In this document: piece by piece, positions 5,617-5,922 of the stretch | How positions within the stretch are numbered: the first letter of the stretch is position 1 | Layout: each line of letters starts with the position of its first letter | DNA from: DASPTT01 sp035623275 | GTDB taxonomy: Bacteria; Actinomycetota; Acidimicrobiia; Acidimicrobiales; UBA8190 | Reading direction: 5' to 3' | DNA length: 5,922 nt | Assembly (NCBI GenBank): GCA_035623275.1 | Contig: DASPTT010000140.1 | Location: 1-5,922, forward strand | Position numbers and translations under genes: made by a program | The notes under the pieces: model-generated | Seen by the model: the letters and a program-made list of their open reading frames with translations, nothing else | What the model was told of the DNA's origin: nothing | The model's database searches: none

Positions 5617-5922
5617 TCAGGCCGGGTCGCGGGTGAGGATGTTCACCACCGAGACGCCCGAGCCGCGCCCGCCCACGTTGTGCTGCAACGCGAACCCGCT
5701 GCGCAGGGCCACCTGGCGCCCCTCGGCCTCCTCGCGCAGCTGCCAGTAGCACTCGGTGAGCTGTGCCACGCCGGTGGCGCCGATGGGGTGCCCCTTGGCG
5801 AGGAGCCCACCCGAGGGGTTCACGGGGATCCGCCCGTCGAGGGCGGTCTCCCCCTCGAGCGAGGCCGGGCCGCCCTTGCCCTTCTCCACGAAGCCGAGGT
5901 CCTCGATGTCGAGGATCTCGGT
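5617..5922 (-). CDS. Thiolase-family protein (acetyl-CoA acetyltransferase / SCP2-type), C-terminal 101 residues
   Basis: Only the C-terminal end of this gene is in the window; the frame stays open to the right edge, so the start lies beyond it. Reading leftward from the edge, the visible protein begins TEILDIEDLGFVEKGKGG, a typical thiolase stretch. NPSGGLLAKGHPIGATG follows, containing the catalytic His of the GHPxGATG loop. The end reads LQHNVGGRGSGVSVVNIL. Classical thiolases carry the second catalytic cysteine in a CxG motif at this point; here it is replaced by HNVGG, as in SCP2-type thiolases and related lipid-transfer proteins (LQHNLG). These enzymes cleave 3-ketoacyl-CoA, including branched or steroid side-chain substrates, though some relatives act as aldolases with a DUF35 partner. 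The GTG at 5889 is internal, because conserved thiolase sequence continues upstream of it. The gene converges on the repeat protein and is in a different transcription unit. Confidence 0.93.
   Translation of the reverse strand, partial: TEILDIEDLGFVEKGKGGPASLEGETALDGRIPVNPSGGLLAKGHPIGATGVAQLTECYWQLREEAEGRQVALRSGFALQHNVGGRGSGVSVVNILTRDPA

Noticed and set aside
5617..5889. A complete small 90-residue gene starting with GTG at 5889
   Set aside because: Conserved thiolase sequence (EDLGF and neighbours) continues in frame to the window edge, so this is the end of a larger gene.

Overview
This is a high-GC, densely coded window (roughly 70% G+C by eye, with third codon positions almost all G or C). 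The gene set and style suggest an actinomycete-type bacterium, and an Acidimicrobiia-like lineage is a reasonable guess. That placement is inference: there is no rRNA or marker gene here.

Layout, left to right. Positions 1-3452 hold a tight plus-strand cluster: the 3' part of a branched-chain amino acid type ABC permease (livM), two ATP-binding subunits (livG, livF), and a short-chain dehydrogenase of the peroxisomal multifunctional enzyme 2 / HSD17B4 type. The genes overlap by 14 and 4 bases or sit 6 bases apart, so they are very probably one transcript. Positions 3453-3640 are non-coding and contain a strong hairpin inside a wider inverted repeat, probably the end of the operon. A small two-helix membrane protein resembling DUF1003 follows (3641-4120). 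A 139-base gap then carries a plausible promoter and a strong ribosome binding site for a secreted protein (4260-5567). That protein consists of seven tandem repeats of 53-60 residues and is most likely a seven-bladed beta-propeller. It ends at a 9-bp perfect hairpin shared with a convergent minus-strand gene, the C-terminal end of a thiolase-family protein that runs off the right edge (5617-5922).

How the genes may work together. LivM, LivG and LivF would form the membrane and ATPase core of a HAAT-family importer. The periplasmic binding protein and LivH-type permease are not visible and may lie upstream. The dehydrogenase in the same apparent operon and the nearby thiolase both belong to families that act on acyl-CoA thioesters. 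A link between import of a carboxylated substrate and its beta-oxidation-like breakdown is therefore plausible but unproven. The small membrane protein and the propeller protein have no evident metabolic connection to these.

The most unusual item is the propeller protein. Its repeats are nearly identical in their core, and their pattern shows that blades 2-3 and 4-5 descend from duplication of a two-blade unit. No clearly new defence or mobile system was found.
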